This document shows, in pieces, positions 17,339 through 28,100 of a stretch of 64,000 nucleotides of DNA. The stretch is from Bacteroidales bacterium UBA1374 (GTDB taxonomy: Bacteria > Bacteroidota > Bacteroidia > Bacteroidales > UBA932), in contig DBRG01000023.1 in assembly GCA_002305545.1 (NCBI GenBank), positions 124,001-188,000 of the forward strand, read 5' to 3'. Within the stretch, counting starts at the first letter, position 1; every line of letters begins with the position of its first letter. The notes beneath the pieces were generated by a model that saw only the letters and a program-made list of their open reading frames with translations, was not told the DNA's origin and did no database searches. The position numbers were made by a program, and so were the translations under genes.

Positions 17339-19279
17339 TTAATTGGTTACTTGTTGAACAGCCACTGTGTCAAATCCTTTTTCGCGAAGCGCCGAAGCAA
17401 GCTCCTCTGCCTGGGTAGCCGAAGCGAAAGGACCGATGAAATAGTCGGCACCGGTGCCGGTAACTACCCTGATGATATCCTTGTCTGAAAGTTCATTGAC
17501 CAGCGAGACAAGACTGACTGGTATCTCATTGCTGCCCAGGTAAACCCGGTATGCAGCAATACCTTCCGGCGCTGTTTTGTTTTGAGCCTCCCTGCGCCGT
17601 CCTTCCTGCACAGGTATGGATTTTCCCTGGAAATAAGCCACGACTATGGCCCCGGTGATACCCTGCCTTTTTGTGGTAGTCAGGGCACGGGAAGCATCGG
17701 CATAACGGAGGAATTGTCCGGCATAGTAAACGTATTGCTTTCCCACCCGTACTTCAAATACAGGGCTGATGCCCTTCAGTTGGCTTATAGGGGCTTTTCT
17801 GGAAACCGTAAACAGCTGGATGCGGTAATACAGGCCCGGGGGCTCGTTTTCCCATGGAACTATCACGGACTCTTTTTCAATCCGGAATTCCAGGTTTACC
17901 GGGGGAACAGCAGGAACGGGAGCTTCAAACAAATGGCCGTCCAGAGTGATGAGTTTTTGTTTGACAGGGTATAAAGCTGTTTCCTCTACATCAGAAACTG
18001 CTGCAACAGGGCTTTCCGAAGCAACCGCTGTTACGGGAGGCAGTACACCATGAGAAAGAAACAGATCCTCTATGGATTGTGCCGATTTTCGCGCATCACG
18101 AAGGGATTGCTGCAATTCCATAAGAACAAACTCCTCATCCCGAATGATGTTAGCAATAGCCGTTCTGTCTTCTTCAGGCGAAAGTGAACTATAGTGCTTA
18201 CGCAAGCTATCCAGTTTCTTTTCATGTTCCGTGACCTGGCCTGTCAGATTCCGGACAGCCCCGGAAAGTTGGGCATAGTGTGCAGTGGCTTCGCGTGTTT
18301 TTTGCAGAATTGAGTCAGGGAGCGCCATTCCGGCTTCGTGTAGGGATAACACACTGTCCGGAGCGGTTTTATTTCCCGGAAAGGGCATCAATGCAATTTC
18401 CCGGAGTTCTTTTACCGAGGCTGGCCGTATTTTGACCGGAGCGCTTTCATATTCCACCTTATACAAGACCAGCGAATCTTTTGGAGCGGTACGGTCTGAA
18501 GCAAAATAAAAATAACGCGAATCATCCGATAGCATGTAAAGCATATCGTTATAGGTTGATGAGAAAGGGATGCCCATGTTTTCGGCCATGCCCCATTCCT
18601 GCATCCGGGTGTCCCAGCGGCTTACGTAAAGGTTCGTGCCTCCCAGCCCGGGAAGGCCGTCGGAGCTGAAATACAGGGTTTTCCCATCGGAACTCAGGAC
18701 GGGATAAATCTCATTTCCCGGTGTATTGATCCCAGGCCCCAGACGGACAGGAGGGCCCCATAAAAAAGCTCCGTTTGCCAGGATATCTTTCTTCTGTATC
18801 ATATACAGATCATAACCCGAACCGGAAGTGGAGTCCTGTGCCGTAAAGACTATCCGGTCCAGGGTCGCCCTGTAAAAAAGGGGCAACCGGGCAACCCCGC
18901 TGTCGTTTACATGATTGAGCAGTTCAAATGGCGGCAGGGCCCAGGAACCGGAGGGGGACAGATCGTAGTAAAGAAAAAAATCCCGGTAAGGAATCACAGC
19001 CCGACCCAGCACATGTGGCCTGACCACGTAATTACTCAGTATCAGCCCGTTCTCGCATAATACCCTGCATTGTTCCGCACGTGCTATGAAAGCCGAATCG
19101 TACGACAGGCTGATGGCCCGTGTATAGGCTTCTTTGGCCCTTTCAAATTCATAGGCCATACGAAGTTGTTCTCCTTCAAGGAATAAGGACGAGGCAGATG
19201 CCTGTTGGGCATACGTAAAGGAGGCGGGTAAAAACAGACCAGCGATCAAATATGCTTTTATGAGCAATTTATTAGCCAT
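17339..19279 (-). CDS. Exported PD40 beta-propeller protein with SPOR-like C-terminus
   Basis: 646 residues. A signal peptide (cleavage near TYAQQ) is followed by a TPR-like segment (EFERAKEAYTRAISL), then a beta-propeller with PD40 repeats (NEIYPVLSSDGKTLYFSSD, LYMLSDDSRYFYFASD). A coiled coil lies at about 330-390. Two SPOR-like modules end the protein (YYRIQLFTVSRKAPI near 480; VTGTGADYFIGPFASATQAEELASAL near 610), suggesting peptidoglycan binding. The combination resembles the OmpA/PD40 envelope proteins of Bacteroidota but without OmpA. Its operon with nfeD and floA links it to the cell envelope. Precise role unknown. Confidence 0.7.
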   Translation of the reverse strand: MANKLLIKAYLIAGLFLPASFTYAQQASASSLFLEGEQLRMAYEFERAKEAYTRAISLSYDSAFIARAEQCRVLCENGLILSNYVVRPHVLGRAVIPYRDFFLYYDLSPSGSWALPPFELLNHVNDSGVARLPLFYRATLDRIVFTAQDSTSGSGYDLYMIQKKDILANGAFLWGPPVRLGPGINTPGNEIYPVLSSDGKTLYFSSDGLPGLGGTNLYVSRWDTRMQEWGMAENMGIPFSSTYNDMLYMLSDDSRYFYFASDRTAPKDSLVLYKVEYESAPVKIRPASVKELREIALMPFPGNKTAPDSVLSLHEAGMALPDSILQKTREATAHYAQLSGAVRNLTGQVTEHEKKLDSLRKHYSSLSPEEDRTAIANIIRDEEFVLMELQQSLRDARKSAQSIEDLFLSHGVLPPVTAVASESPVAAVSDVEETALYPVKQKLITLDGHLFEAPVPAVPPVNLEFRIEKESVIVPWENEPPGLYYRIQLFTVSRKAPISQLKGISPVFEVRVGKQYVYYAGQFLRYADASRALTTTKRQGITGAIVVAYFQGKSIPVQEGRRREAQNKTAPEGIAAYRVYLGSNEIPVSLVSLVNELSDKDIIRVVTGTGADYFIGPFASATQAEELASALREKGFDTVAVQQVTN

Positions 19280-19299
19280 AATGGGACAAATGCGAAATA

Positions 19300-19307
19300 C
19301 AAAGTTA
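19300..19307 (-). promoter_or_regulatory. -7 box for the PD40-nfeD-floA operon
   Basis: TAACTTTG on the minus strand (CAAAGTTA on plus) lies 20 bases before the start codon at 19279 and fits TAnnTTTG. It is divergent from the secDF promoter. Confidence 0.55.
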
Positions 19308-19327
19308 ATTAATTAGGGAAAAAATAT

Positions 19328-19335
19328 TACATTTG
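19328..19335 (+). promoter_or_regulatory. -7 box for secDF
   Basis: TACATTTG fits TAnnTTTG and lies 39 bases before the secDF start codon. Confidence 0.55.
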
Positions 19336-19374
19336 CACCCTATTTTACCTGACTTATAAATTAATAATAAAATT

Positions 19375-22300
19375 ATGCAAAGTAAAGGTGCCATCTGGCT
19401 GGTGGCGATACTCATTACAGTAGCTTGTCTGTACCAGTTGTCTTTTACTGCCGTAACCCAGATACAGGAAAATAAAGCAGCCGGGTATGCAGAAAAAGCC
19501 ATTGTTGAAATTCAGAAGACCCCCGAATATCAGAATATCAGCGAGCTTGACCAGGCTTTTTTCCTGGATTCGCTGCGCAATGCTAAGGAAAGCTATTACA
19601 TTGACTCGATAACCCCCGAAAAAGTATACCTGTGGTATACCTACAAGGAGGTAAAGGACAGGGAGATAAGCCTGGGTCTTGACCTAAGGGGCGGGATGAA
19701 CGTGATGATGGAAGTAAAACTCGAAAGCCTGATAAGAGCACTGGCAGATTATAGCCAGGACCCCGTTTTCAACCAAGTTATAGAGCTGACCAACCAAAAA
19801 GTTCGGGAAGGAGCAAGGGGAAATTACGTAGACCTTTTTGCGGCCACATGGGATGAAATAGCTCCAGGGGAAAGGCTCTCCAGGATTTTCGGTACATATG
19901 ACATGCGGGAGCGCATCAAACCCGAAACATCCAACGAAGAGGTTCTCCGAATTATTCGCGCCGAAGCCGAGTCTGCCATGGCCAACTCATTCAATGTGCT
20001 CCGCAACCGTATTGACCGTTTTGGCGTAACCCAGCCCAATATTCAGCGTTTGGGGACGACCGGCCGCATCCTGGTTGAACTGCCCGGGATCAAGGAGCCG
20101 GAACGTGTGCGTAAACTGCTGCAGGGTACAGCTTCCCTTGAGTTTTGGGAAACCTATGAAAATTCCGAGGTGTATCCCTCACTTGAAGAGGCAAACCGGA
20201 TCCTGAGGGATTACCTGGATGATATGAAACCAGCCGCAACAGAAGAAGATTCATCAACGGTGGAGACCGGGGAGGAAAACGACCTGCTGGCACAGTTGGC
20301 CAAAGAAGATTCCCTGTCCGAGGATATCACAGCCTGGGCACAGCAAAATCCGCTGTTTAACGTTCTCAGCCCCAGTGTATATGAAGGGCAGCTGGCACCG
20401 GGTCCCTGTGTGGGCAGGGCACATTACCGTGATACGGCACAGATCAACACCTGGCTGCAACTTCCACAGATACAGGCAGCCTTGCCCGCAGATGTACGTC
20501 TACTGTGGTCTGTAAAACCCGATAAGGTCAACCAGGTTTATTACGAGTTGATTGCCATTAAGGCAAATACACGTGACGGCCGGGCACCCCTGGACGGAGG
20601 TGTGGTAACCGATGCAAACAAACGATTTGATCAGACCGGCGGAGGATTTCCCTCTGTTGACATGGGGATGAATGCAGAAGGTGCCCGTGTCTGGGCAAGG
20701 ATGACAGCCGACAACATTGGCAAATCCATTGCCGTAGTGCTCGATGATATGGTCTATTCCTACCCCAGGGTCAGCGTCGAGATCACCGGGGGCCGGTCAT
20801 CCATTACAGGTGATTTTACCTCAGAAGAAGCAGACGACCTTGCCAACGTGTTGAAATCGGGAAAACTGCCCGCCCCAACCACTATTGTGCAGGAAAGCAT
20901 TGTGGGGCCATCCCTGGGGACACGTTCCATCAATGCAGGTATGGGGTCATTTGTGATTGCCTTTTTCCTGGTGCTTGCGTACATGATATTTTTCTACAAC
21001 CGTGCAGGGGTGTATGCTTCGGTTGCATTGGTAACCAATGTTCTGTTCCTTTTCGGAGCGCTTGTTTCCTTTGGAGCCGTTCTGACGCTGCCAGGTATTG
21101 CAGGTATCGTTTTGACCATGGGTATGGCAGATGATGCCAACGTGATCATTAACGAACGCATCAAAGAAGAATTGCGATTAGGGAAAGCCTTACGACTTGC
21201 GGTTGCAGATGGTTATAAAAATGCCTACTCGGCCATTCTGGACGGGAACATAACAACCCTGATCACGGGGATTGTCCTTATTTTCTTCGGTTCCGGACCC
21301 GTGAAGGGATTTGCCACCACCCTGGTTATCGGGCTTTTCACATCCCTGTTTACGTCAATTTTCATTACAAGACTTTTGATAGAAAGCCGTCTGAGCAAGA
21401 ATAAACCCATTTCTTTTGATATTAGAATAACCCGTAACTTCCTTGCAAACACAAAGATAAAATTCCTGGAGAACAGGAAGTATTTCTACATCACAGCCAT
21501 TGCCATTTCCGTCATAGGACTTGCATTCATTTTCACCAAAGGCTTTACTTACGGGGTGGATTTCACCGGAGGCAGAACATATGTCATACGCTTTGACCAG
21601 GAAGTATCCTCCGAGGCAGTCCGTGAAAAAGTCACGGAGGCTTTCCAGGGTGGTGTGGAAGTCAAGGAATTCGGCGGGAAAAGCCAGATGCGTATCACCA
21701 CAAAATATCTGATTGAAGATGAAAGTGCCGAGGCAGATTCTAAAGTGGATGAAATGCTTTACAATGCGGTCAAAGAGTTCTTTGAAACTCCGCTCTCTCT
21801 ACAGGAATTCCTTTCCACACTTGACAATCCCAACGGGATCATCAGCTCGGAGAAGGTAGGGCCTACTGTTGCCAGCGATATACAACGTGATGCCGTCATT
21901 GCCATCCTGCTGTCCTGCGTAGCCATTTTCCTATATATTGCCGCCAGATTCAGAAACTGGTCCTGGGGAATAGGAGGGCTTATATCCCTGATTTTCAATG
22001 CGCTTTTTGTTGTTTCTTTCTTCTCAATTTTTACCGGAGTATTGCCTTTCACGCTTGATATCGACCAACAGTTCATAGCCGCCATCCTGACCATCATAGG
22101 ATACTCTTTGAACGACACAGTGGTTATCTTTGACAGGATCAGGGAATACCGTACACTGTATCCCAAACGGGATATCTGGGAGAATATAAACGATGCATTG
22201 AATTCAACATTGTCCCGCACGATCAACACATCGGCTACGACCCTTTTTGTTTTGGTGGCGATTGCCATCTTTGGCGGAGAGGTGATTCGCGGTTTTGCCG

Positions 22301-22434
22301 TAGCGCTGGCCATGGGGGTTGCCATTTGTCCGTTCACTTCGGTCCTGATCTCTACGCCCATTGTATATGACTTGTGGAAAAGACGCCATGACAGGGAAGA
22401 GAAAAAAGCAATGAGGGGAAAAGTGGCCAGGTAA
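19375..22434 (+). CDS. secDF: Protein translocase subunit SecDF (fusion)
   Basis: A 1019-residue fusion of SecD and SecF, the proton-driven accessory subunits of Sec export. One N-terminal helix precedes a large periplasmic P1 domain: D1 motif LGLDLRGGMNVMME near 103, and NSFNVLRNRIDRFGVTQPNIQR near 205. The SecD helices carry GMADDANVIINERIKEEL near 585. SecF begins near 680 with a new periplasmic domain (YGVDFTGGRTYVIRF near 725) and ends with YSLNDTVVIFDRIREYR near 910. The Bacteroidota insertion between SecD motifs (about 285-360, acidic) is present. Its own promoter precedes it. Confidence 0.96.
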   Translation: MQSKGAIWLVAILITVACLYQLSFTAVTQIQENKAAGYAEKAIVEIQKTPEYQNISELDQAFFLDSLRNAKESYYIDSITPEKVYLWYTYKEVKDREISLGLDLRGGMNVMMEVKLESLIRALADYSQDPVFNQVIELTNQKVREGARGNYVDLFAATWDEIAPGERLSRIFGTYDMRERIKPETSNEEVLRIIRAEAESAMANSFNVLRNRIDRFGVTQPNIQRLGTTGRILVELPGIKEPERVRKLLQGTASLEFWETYENSEVYPSLEEANRILRDYLDDMKPAATEEDSSTVETGEENDLLAQLAKEDSLSEDITAWAQQNPLFNVLSPSVYEGQLAPGPCVGRAHYRDTAQINTWLQLPQIQAALPADVRLLWSVKPDKVNQVYYELIAIKANTRDGRAPLDGGVVTDANKRFDQTGGGFPSVDMGMNAEGARVWARMTADNIGKSIAVVLDDMVYSYPRVSVEITGGRSSITGDFTSEEADDLANVLKSGKLPAPTTIVQESIVGPSLGTRSINAGMGSFVIAFFLVLAYMIFFYNRAGVYASVALVTNVLFLFGALVSFGAVLTLPGIAGIVLTMGMADDANVIINERIKEELRLGKALRLAVADGYKNAYSAILDGNITTLITGIVLIFFGSGPVKGFATTLVIGLFTSLFTSIFITRLLIESRLSKNKPISFDIRITRNFLANTKIKFLENRKYFYITAIAISVIGLAFIFTKGFTYGVDFTGGRTYVIRFDQEVSSEAVREKVTEAFQGGVEVKEFGGKSQMRITTKYLIEDESAEADSKVDEMLYNAVKEFFETPLSLQEFLSTLDNPNGIISSEKVGPTVASDIQRDAVIAILLSCVAIFLYIAARFRNWSWGIGGLISLIFNALFVVSFFSIFTGVLPFTLDIDQQFIAAILTIIGYSLNDTVVIFDRIREYRTLYPKRDIWENINDALNSTLSRTINTSATTLFVLVAIAIFGGEVIRGFAVALAMGVAICPFTSVLISTPIVYDLWKRRHDREEKKAMRGKVAR

Positions 22435-22439
22435 AAGGA

Positions 22440-22949
22440 TCATCCGGGAATCTCGTATTCCAGGATATGATCATCCATGACATAATCCCTGCCAATGTCA
22501 AATACATCCGATCCGGTGATATGAAAGCCGGACCGGATGTATGCTTTTATAGCCCGGGTGTTTTTTTTGTTCACATGCAGCCTCACAGCCGGCAAGCCCT
22601 GAAGACGGGCCAGCCGTACTATTTCATCCATAGCCTGGTCAAAAAGTCCACTCCCGCGATATTCCCTTAAAAGGTAAATTTTACTGAGAAACAGGGAGTC
22701 CCCTTCCAGCCGGGGGCAGACCCCGAAAAAGCCCGCGTCAACACCGTCCGTATTGATAAAGCAATACGTGTATCCTTCACGGGCAATCTGTTCTTCAATG
22801 ACTGAGGGTTTCAAAAACAACTCCAGCATGTATTGGATCTGTTCCCGGGGCAACATGTCCCGGTAGGCTTCATGCCAGATCAGGGAAGCCATCTCACACA
22901 TGCGGGCTATCTGCTCACCTGTGGCTATAGTCTGAAAAACAACCTTCAT
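22440..22949 (-). CDS. GNAT-family N-acetyltransferase
   Basis: 169 residues from ATG 22949, chosen because a start at 22997 would lie across the promoter of the divergent serine hydrolase gene. The acetyl-CoA loop LREYRGSGLFDQAMDEIV is near residue 95, then LPAVRLHVNKKNTRAIKAY and the end strand YVMDDHILEYEI. The substrate is unknown. It is convergent with secDF, whose stop is five bases away. Confidence 0.8.
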   Translation of the reverse strand: MKVVFQTIATGEQIARMCEMASLIWHEAYRDMLPREQIQYMLELFLKPSVIEEQIAREGYTYCFINTDGVDAGFFGVCPRLEGDSLFLSKIYLLREYRGSGLFDQAMDEIVRLARLQGLPAVRLHVNKKNTRAIKAYIRSGFHITGSDVFDIGRDYVMDDHILEYEIPG

Positions 22950-22975
22950 GTCAGGTAAAAATAAGGTTTTCTTTG

Positions 22976-22983
22976 TATTTTTG
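22976..22983 (+). promoter_or_regulatory. -7 box for the serine hydrolase-ispD operon
   Basis: TATTTTTG fits TAnnTTTG and lies 14 bases before the ATG at 22998. Confidence 0.55.
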
Positions 22984-22997
22984 TTGAAACTAAACAC

Positions 22998-24497
22998 ATG
23001 AATATGAAAAATAAACGGTTAGTCACCCTGGTCCTGTCCGTTGCCCTGGGCAGTGTATCCCTGCAGGCCCAACCAGTTTCTCATAGTAAAGACATAAAAA
23101 AAATAGCCATCCGTGCGCAGGAACTCTGGCAGGTGCCCGCCATGGCTGTTACAGTAGTCAAAGATGGGGAAACCATTTTTGCTGAAGGCATTGGAAAATT
23201 GAGCATAGAAAAAAATGCCCCGAAAGCCAATGAGTATACATTATTTGTGAACGCCTCCACAAGCAAGGCGTTTACAGCGGCCCTGCTGGGCATGATGGTG
23301 GACCAGGGTTATGTGAAATGGACAGACCGGGTCATAGACCACCTTCCCGATTTTCAGTTATACGATCCCTGGGTTACAGAAAATTACCTGGTACGGGATA
23401 TCATGACACACAAAACAGGTTTTTTGCCACAGGCCCTGGATGTGATCCCGGCGCTGGGCTATGGCAGGGATGACCTGTATAACATGTTCCGGCTGGTCAA
23501 ACCCTCCACCAGTTTCAGGACAACCTACGCTTATTGCAACGCGTTATATACCGTAACCGCCCGGATCGTTGAGAAATATACCGGACTAACCTGGGAAGAA
23601 GCCATAGAGCAATACATCTTCCAGCCTCTGGAGATGGATCATTCAAAAACGGGTAAAGACCATTATTTCAACGCAACAAATTTTGCCATGGGCCACCGGC
23701 TCAATAAGACGGAAGAAGGATTGAAGATCACTCCGCGAAATGACAGGGAAGATTCTTACGCCTGGCTTCAGGCCGTCTCTCCCGCGGCTTTTGTGATGTC
23801 CAATGCACATGACATGGGACAATGGATGAAAATGTGGCTGGGGAAAGGATCTTACCAGGGCAGGCAGATCCTGTCCGCGGGAACGGTTGAGGATCTATGG
23901 AGCCCGCAAACGATTTGTTCCTGGGACAGCGAACGGGTAGTCCTGTATGCCCAGGGCTGGCGGATAGAACAGGGCGTTCAGGGCAAGCTCATCAACCATA
24001 CGGGACTGGCCGGGGGATACACAGCCTGGGTGGTACTGGTCCCGGAATTGAACCTGGGGGTAAGCGTGCTCATGAATCAGGGATCCACCACTTCACCTCA
24101 GACAGCCATCATCCGGCAGGTCATAGATCTGTTCAGAGGGGTTGAATCTGACTGGATAACAAAGACATACGAAGAATATATGCGTCCGCCGGCAGCACGT
24201 AAACCAGAAATAGAGAAGGAGTTTATACAACCACTTGACAATAAGGTTTATATGGGAGTTTATTTTAAGGAATTGTTTGGAGAAACGCTGGTGTACGAGA
24301 AAAAGGATTCTTTGTATTTGAAAATCAATGACATAGATGCGCCACTCAAACATATATCCGGCAACACATATCGTTTCAATGCACGGGACGAGGTCTTTGA
24401 CATCACCTTTAATGTACAAGACAAACCAGATTGGGCTGTAAGTTATACAATAGATTTTGGCGACGATCTGGGTTCGTTTGTAAGGGTTTTTAAATGA
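22998..24497 (+). CDS. Exported beta-lactamase-family (class C-like) serine hydrolase
   Basis: 499 residues with a signal peptide (about 1-24, ending VSLQAQ). The class C/D-alanyl carboxypeptidase-like fold has the nucleophile motif STSK near 78, Tyr-x-Asn as YCN near 175, and the HTG triad INHTGLAGGY near 333. A C-terminal DUF3471-like beta-barrel is seen at about 400-499. Such enzymes are periplasmic esterases or peptidases rather than true beta-lactamases; the substrate cannot be told from sequence. The stop overlaps ispD by four bases, coupling it to isoprenoid synthesis only by transcription. Confidence 0.85.
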   Translation: MNMKNKRLVTLVLSVALGSVSLQAQPVSHSKDIKKIAIRAQELWQVPAMAVTVVKDGETIFAEGIGKLSIEKNAPKANEYTLFVNASTSKAFTAALLGMMVDQGYVKWTDRVIDHLPDFQLYDPWVTENYLVRDIMTHKTGFLPQALDVIPALGYGRDDLYNMFRLVKPSTSFRTTYAYCNALYTVTARIVEKYTGLTWEEAIEQYIFQPLEMDHSKTGKDHYFNATNFAMGHRLNKTEEGLKITPRNDREDSYAWLQAVSPAAFVMSNAHDMGQWMKMWLGKGSYQGRQILSAGTVEDLWSPQTICSWDSERVVLYAQGWRIEQGVQGKLINHTGLAGGYTAWVVLVPELNLGVSVLMNQGSTTSPQTAIIRQVIDLFRGVESDWITKTYEEYMRPPAARKPEIEKEFIQPLDNKVYMGVYFKELFGETLVYEKKDSLYLKINDIDAPLKHISGNTYRFNARDEVFDITFNVQDKPDWAVSYTIDFGDDLGSFVRVFK

Positions 24498-25195
24498 GAA
24501 AACGAAGAAATATAGCCGTGATCATGGCAGCCGGAAAAGGGACCAGGCTGGGGACTTCTATACCCAAGCAATACCTGGAACTGGGAGGACGGCTGGTCCT
24601 GGAGAGGGCCATAGATGCATTTGATGGTCATCCGGAGATTGACCAGGTTGCGATAGTGGCGGATCCTCACGAAATGGGCAGGATTAAAAAAATTGTGCAG
24701 GACAATACCTGGAAAAAGATAACGATGATTATACCCGGAGGAGAAAAGCGATTCCATTCTTCGTGGGCAGCCATAAAAGAATTTTCAGACAAGCCGGAAG
24801 ACAACCTGATACTGCACGATGCTGCCAGACCGCTGGTGAGCGGGGAAATCATTTCTGCAGTTATCGAAAAACTGAAACATTGCCGTGCAGTAGGGGTGAC
24901 CGTGCCTGTAACCGATACCCTGTTCTTCACGGGCCCCGGTAAAAACCATATCATCAGGGTACCCGACCGGGATCTTTTTCAAAAGGCACAAACGCCTCAG
25001 GGCTTTCGGATTTCCGTGTTGAGCAAAGCCTATGGGTACGCCTTGAAAGATCCTGTTTTTTCGGCCACGGATGATTGCGGGGTGGTCAAAAGGTATATGC
25101 ACAATGAAAAAATCCTCTTGGTGCCGGGAGATGAAAAAAACATGAAAATCACGTATCCCGGAGACCTGGAAATCCTTCGTGCCTGGCTAGAATGA
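24494..25195 (+). CDS. ispD: 2-C-methyl-D-erythritol 4-phosphate cytidylyltransferase
   Basis: 233 residues, the usual IspD length. It joins CTP and MEP to make CDP-ME in the non-mevalonate isoprenoid pathway. Motifs: AAGKGTRLG near 12 with PKQYLELGG, HDAARPLVSG near 111, VPVTDTLF near 135, TPQGFR near 167 and TDDCGVVKRY near 193. ispE, two steps on in chemistry, is in the window at 40660. It overlaps the serine hydrolase stop (ATGA). Confidence 0.95.
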   Translation: MRKRRNIAVIMAAGKGTRLGTSIPKQYLELGGRLVLERAIDAFDGHPEIDQVAIVADPHEMGRIKKIVQDNTWKKITMIIPGGEKRFHSSWAAIKEFSDKPEDNLILHDAARPLVSGEIISAVIEKLKHCRAVGVTVPVTDTLFFTGPGKNHIIRVPDRDLFQKAQTPQGFRISVLSKAYGYALKDPVFSATDDCGVVKRYMHNEKILLVPGDEKNMKITYPGDLEILRAWLE

Positions 25196-25196
25196 G

Positions 25197-28100
25197 TTAT
25201 TCAACAGAAAACGCTATGCCCTTTTTTTGAATCCAGTTCAGAAAATCAGGCGTCAGATCAATGCGGTGGGAACGGGAGAACACTTTTACCGCCATTTTAT
25301 TGGCTTTATCTTTCAGTACAAAATGAACGGTTATTTTACCGGGATTTTCCGACAACACCTTAACCAGCTCAGAGCGGAACGCTCCGGAAATCTGTTCGAC
25401 ACCCAGGTCCATGGTAATGGACTGGAGCGATTCCCTGGCATTTGAGAGCAGGGATATTTCCTGGATACGGAGTTCTTTTTCCTTTGGCCCGGTTGCTGTT
25501 TCTTCCTGCCCTTTTCTTTTATACTGAATCCGTTCCTGCAGCAGACATTTGACCAGCAGGGCTTCTCCCTCGCGCATGTAAGGCAGGAATTTTTCGTATT
25601 CTTTTCCAAACAGGGTGAATTTCCAGCTAGCTGCATAATCTTCCAGGGTAAAAGTTCCCCAGGGTCTGCCCGAGGTCCTGGCAAGGGCAGAAGTCACATT
25701 GGTGACCAGGCCGCCCAGGCGAACTTCCCGGGGGACAAACGGTTCTTCTTCCCGGTTATTACCCAGAAGTTCCTGAATCTGCAGCAGGTTGTGGCTGGTA
25801 AAGTGTTCTATTTCAAAGCGGAATTTGTCCAGAGGATGGGAAGACAGGTAGATCCCCACCATTTCTTTTTCTTTTTTCAGTAAATCTTCCGGGGCTTCCG
25901 GCTCCATATGCGGGGGTACCGGCCTGTCTGGCGGGGCCAGGGAATCGGGTCCTGCTCCAAACAGACTGGATATGTCTTTGTTTTTTTCCTCCTGGACCCT
26001 GGATCCATAACGCATGATGCTGTCCAGAAAAACACCATCCTTGTTACAGGGCAGGAAATACTGGTGTCTTCTGATATCGGCGAATGAATCAAAAGCTCCG
26101 GCATATACCAGGCTTTCAAGCACTTTCCTGTTGCAGGTGTTCAGGTTGACCCGTTCAGCGAAGTCATAAATATCCCTGAAAGGCCCTCCCTGCTCCCTGG
26201 CCTGGATAATGCTGTCCACGGCACCGTATCCCACACCTTTGATGCCACCCATTCCAAAACGGATATCACCCTGCCGGTTTACTGTGAAATCATGTGCCGA
26301 TTCGTTGACATCGGGGCCAAGAACATTGATTTCCATTCGTTTGCACTCATCCATGTACTTGGACACTTCCTCTATATTGTTACGGTTCCCCGACAATACC
26401 GCAGCCATGAATTCAGAGGGATAATTTGTTTTCAGATAGCCTGTCTGGTAACTGAGTATGGAATAGCTGGCAGCATGTGACTTGTTGAACGCATATTGGG
26501 CAAAAGCCGTCCAGTCCACCCAAATCTTCTTGAGAATGGTTTCATCAACGCCTTTGCTTTTCCCTCCATTCAGAAAATCCTGCTTCATCTTTTCCATTTC
26601 CTCCGGTTTCTTCTTTCCCATGGCCCTTCTGAGGGAGTCGGCTTCTAATCCTGAAAAACCCGCAATTTCCCGCGACAATAACATGACCTGCTCCTGGTAT
26701 ACAGTAACACCATAGGTTTCTTTTAGGATCTTTTCCATTTGCGGAAGATCATAAGTTATGGTTTTACGGCCGTGTTTGCGGTCAATGAAGTCGGGAATGT
26801 AATCCATAGGACCGGGCCTGTACAGGGCGGTCATGGCTATAAGGTCTTCAATGCAGGAGGGCTTGAGCTCCCTGAGCCATTTACGCATGCCATCGCTTTC
26901 AAACTGGAACACGCCCACCGTATCCCCACGGCTGAATAATTCATAGGTAGCGGAGTCGGTAAGAGGAATGTTGTTGATATCAATAGCAGTGTTGTGGTTG
27001 GCTTTGATGGATTCCACCGCACTTTTGAGTATACTTAGTGTTTTAAGCCCCAGAAAATCCATTTTCAGCATGCCCACCTGTTCTATGAGCGATCCTTCAA
27101 ACTGGGACACCAGGATATCTTCCCCGGTTTCTTTGTCTTTTGTTGTGGACAAAGGAATAAAATTGGTCAGGGTATCGGGCCCGATAATGATAGCGCTTGC
27201 ATGAACCCCTGTGTTTCTTATGGAACCTTCCAGCCGGAGGGCATATTCCACTGTGGAGCTGACCAGGGGGTCTTCCGACTTGAGCGCAGCCAGGAGCTCG
27301 GGTACGTATTTCAGGGCATTTTCAATAGTGATATGCTGGGGCTTTCCATCCTTGTCGGGCAGGCGGTCGGGGATTAGTTTGGCCAGCCGCTCTGCTTCCT
27401 GAAGGGGAAGTCGCTGCACCCGGGCAACGTCTTTGATGGCACTGCGCGCGGCCATGGTCCCGAATGTGACCACATGGGCAACATGGTCTTTCCCATATTT
27501 ATTTTCTACATATTGCAACACTTTGCCCCTGCCGTCATCGGCAAAATCAATATCTATATCAGGGAACGAGATCCTTTGTGTATTCAGGAAACGCTCGAAC
27601 AACAAACCATAGCGGATAGGATCCACCAATGTGATCCCCATGCAATAAGCAACGACCGATCCCGCAGCAGAGCCCCGCCCCGGACCCACCCAAACATCCA
27701 TTTCCCTGGCAGCACGGATGAAATCCGCTACAATGAGAAAATAATCGGGAAATTTCATGCCAGAGATTGTTCCCAGCTCCATATCAATGCGTTCTGTCAA
27801 TTCAGGAGTGATCGTCCCGTAAAGGCGTTCGGCTCCCTGATAGGTAAGGTGCCGCAAGTAGGCATCAGCGTCTGAAAATTCTGCAGGAATTGGGAAATGA
27901 GGGAGAATGGGGGCTCTGTCAAGGGAAAAGGGCTCCACCTTATCGGCAATCTCCAGGGTAGCGGTGAGAGCCTGGGGGATGTCGGAGAACAATTCAATCA
28001 TTTCCTGCCCCGATTTCAGGTACTCTTCCTCTGTATAGCGGATCTTCCGGTTTTCGTTGGTAACGTCGTCGTTTGTGGCCACGCAGATCAGGCGGTCGTG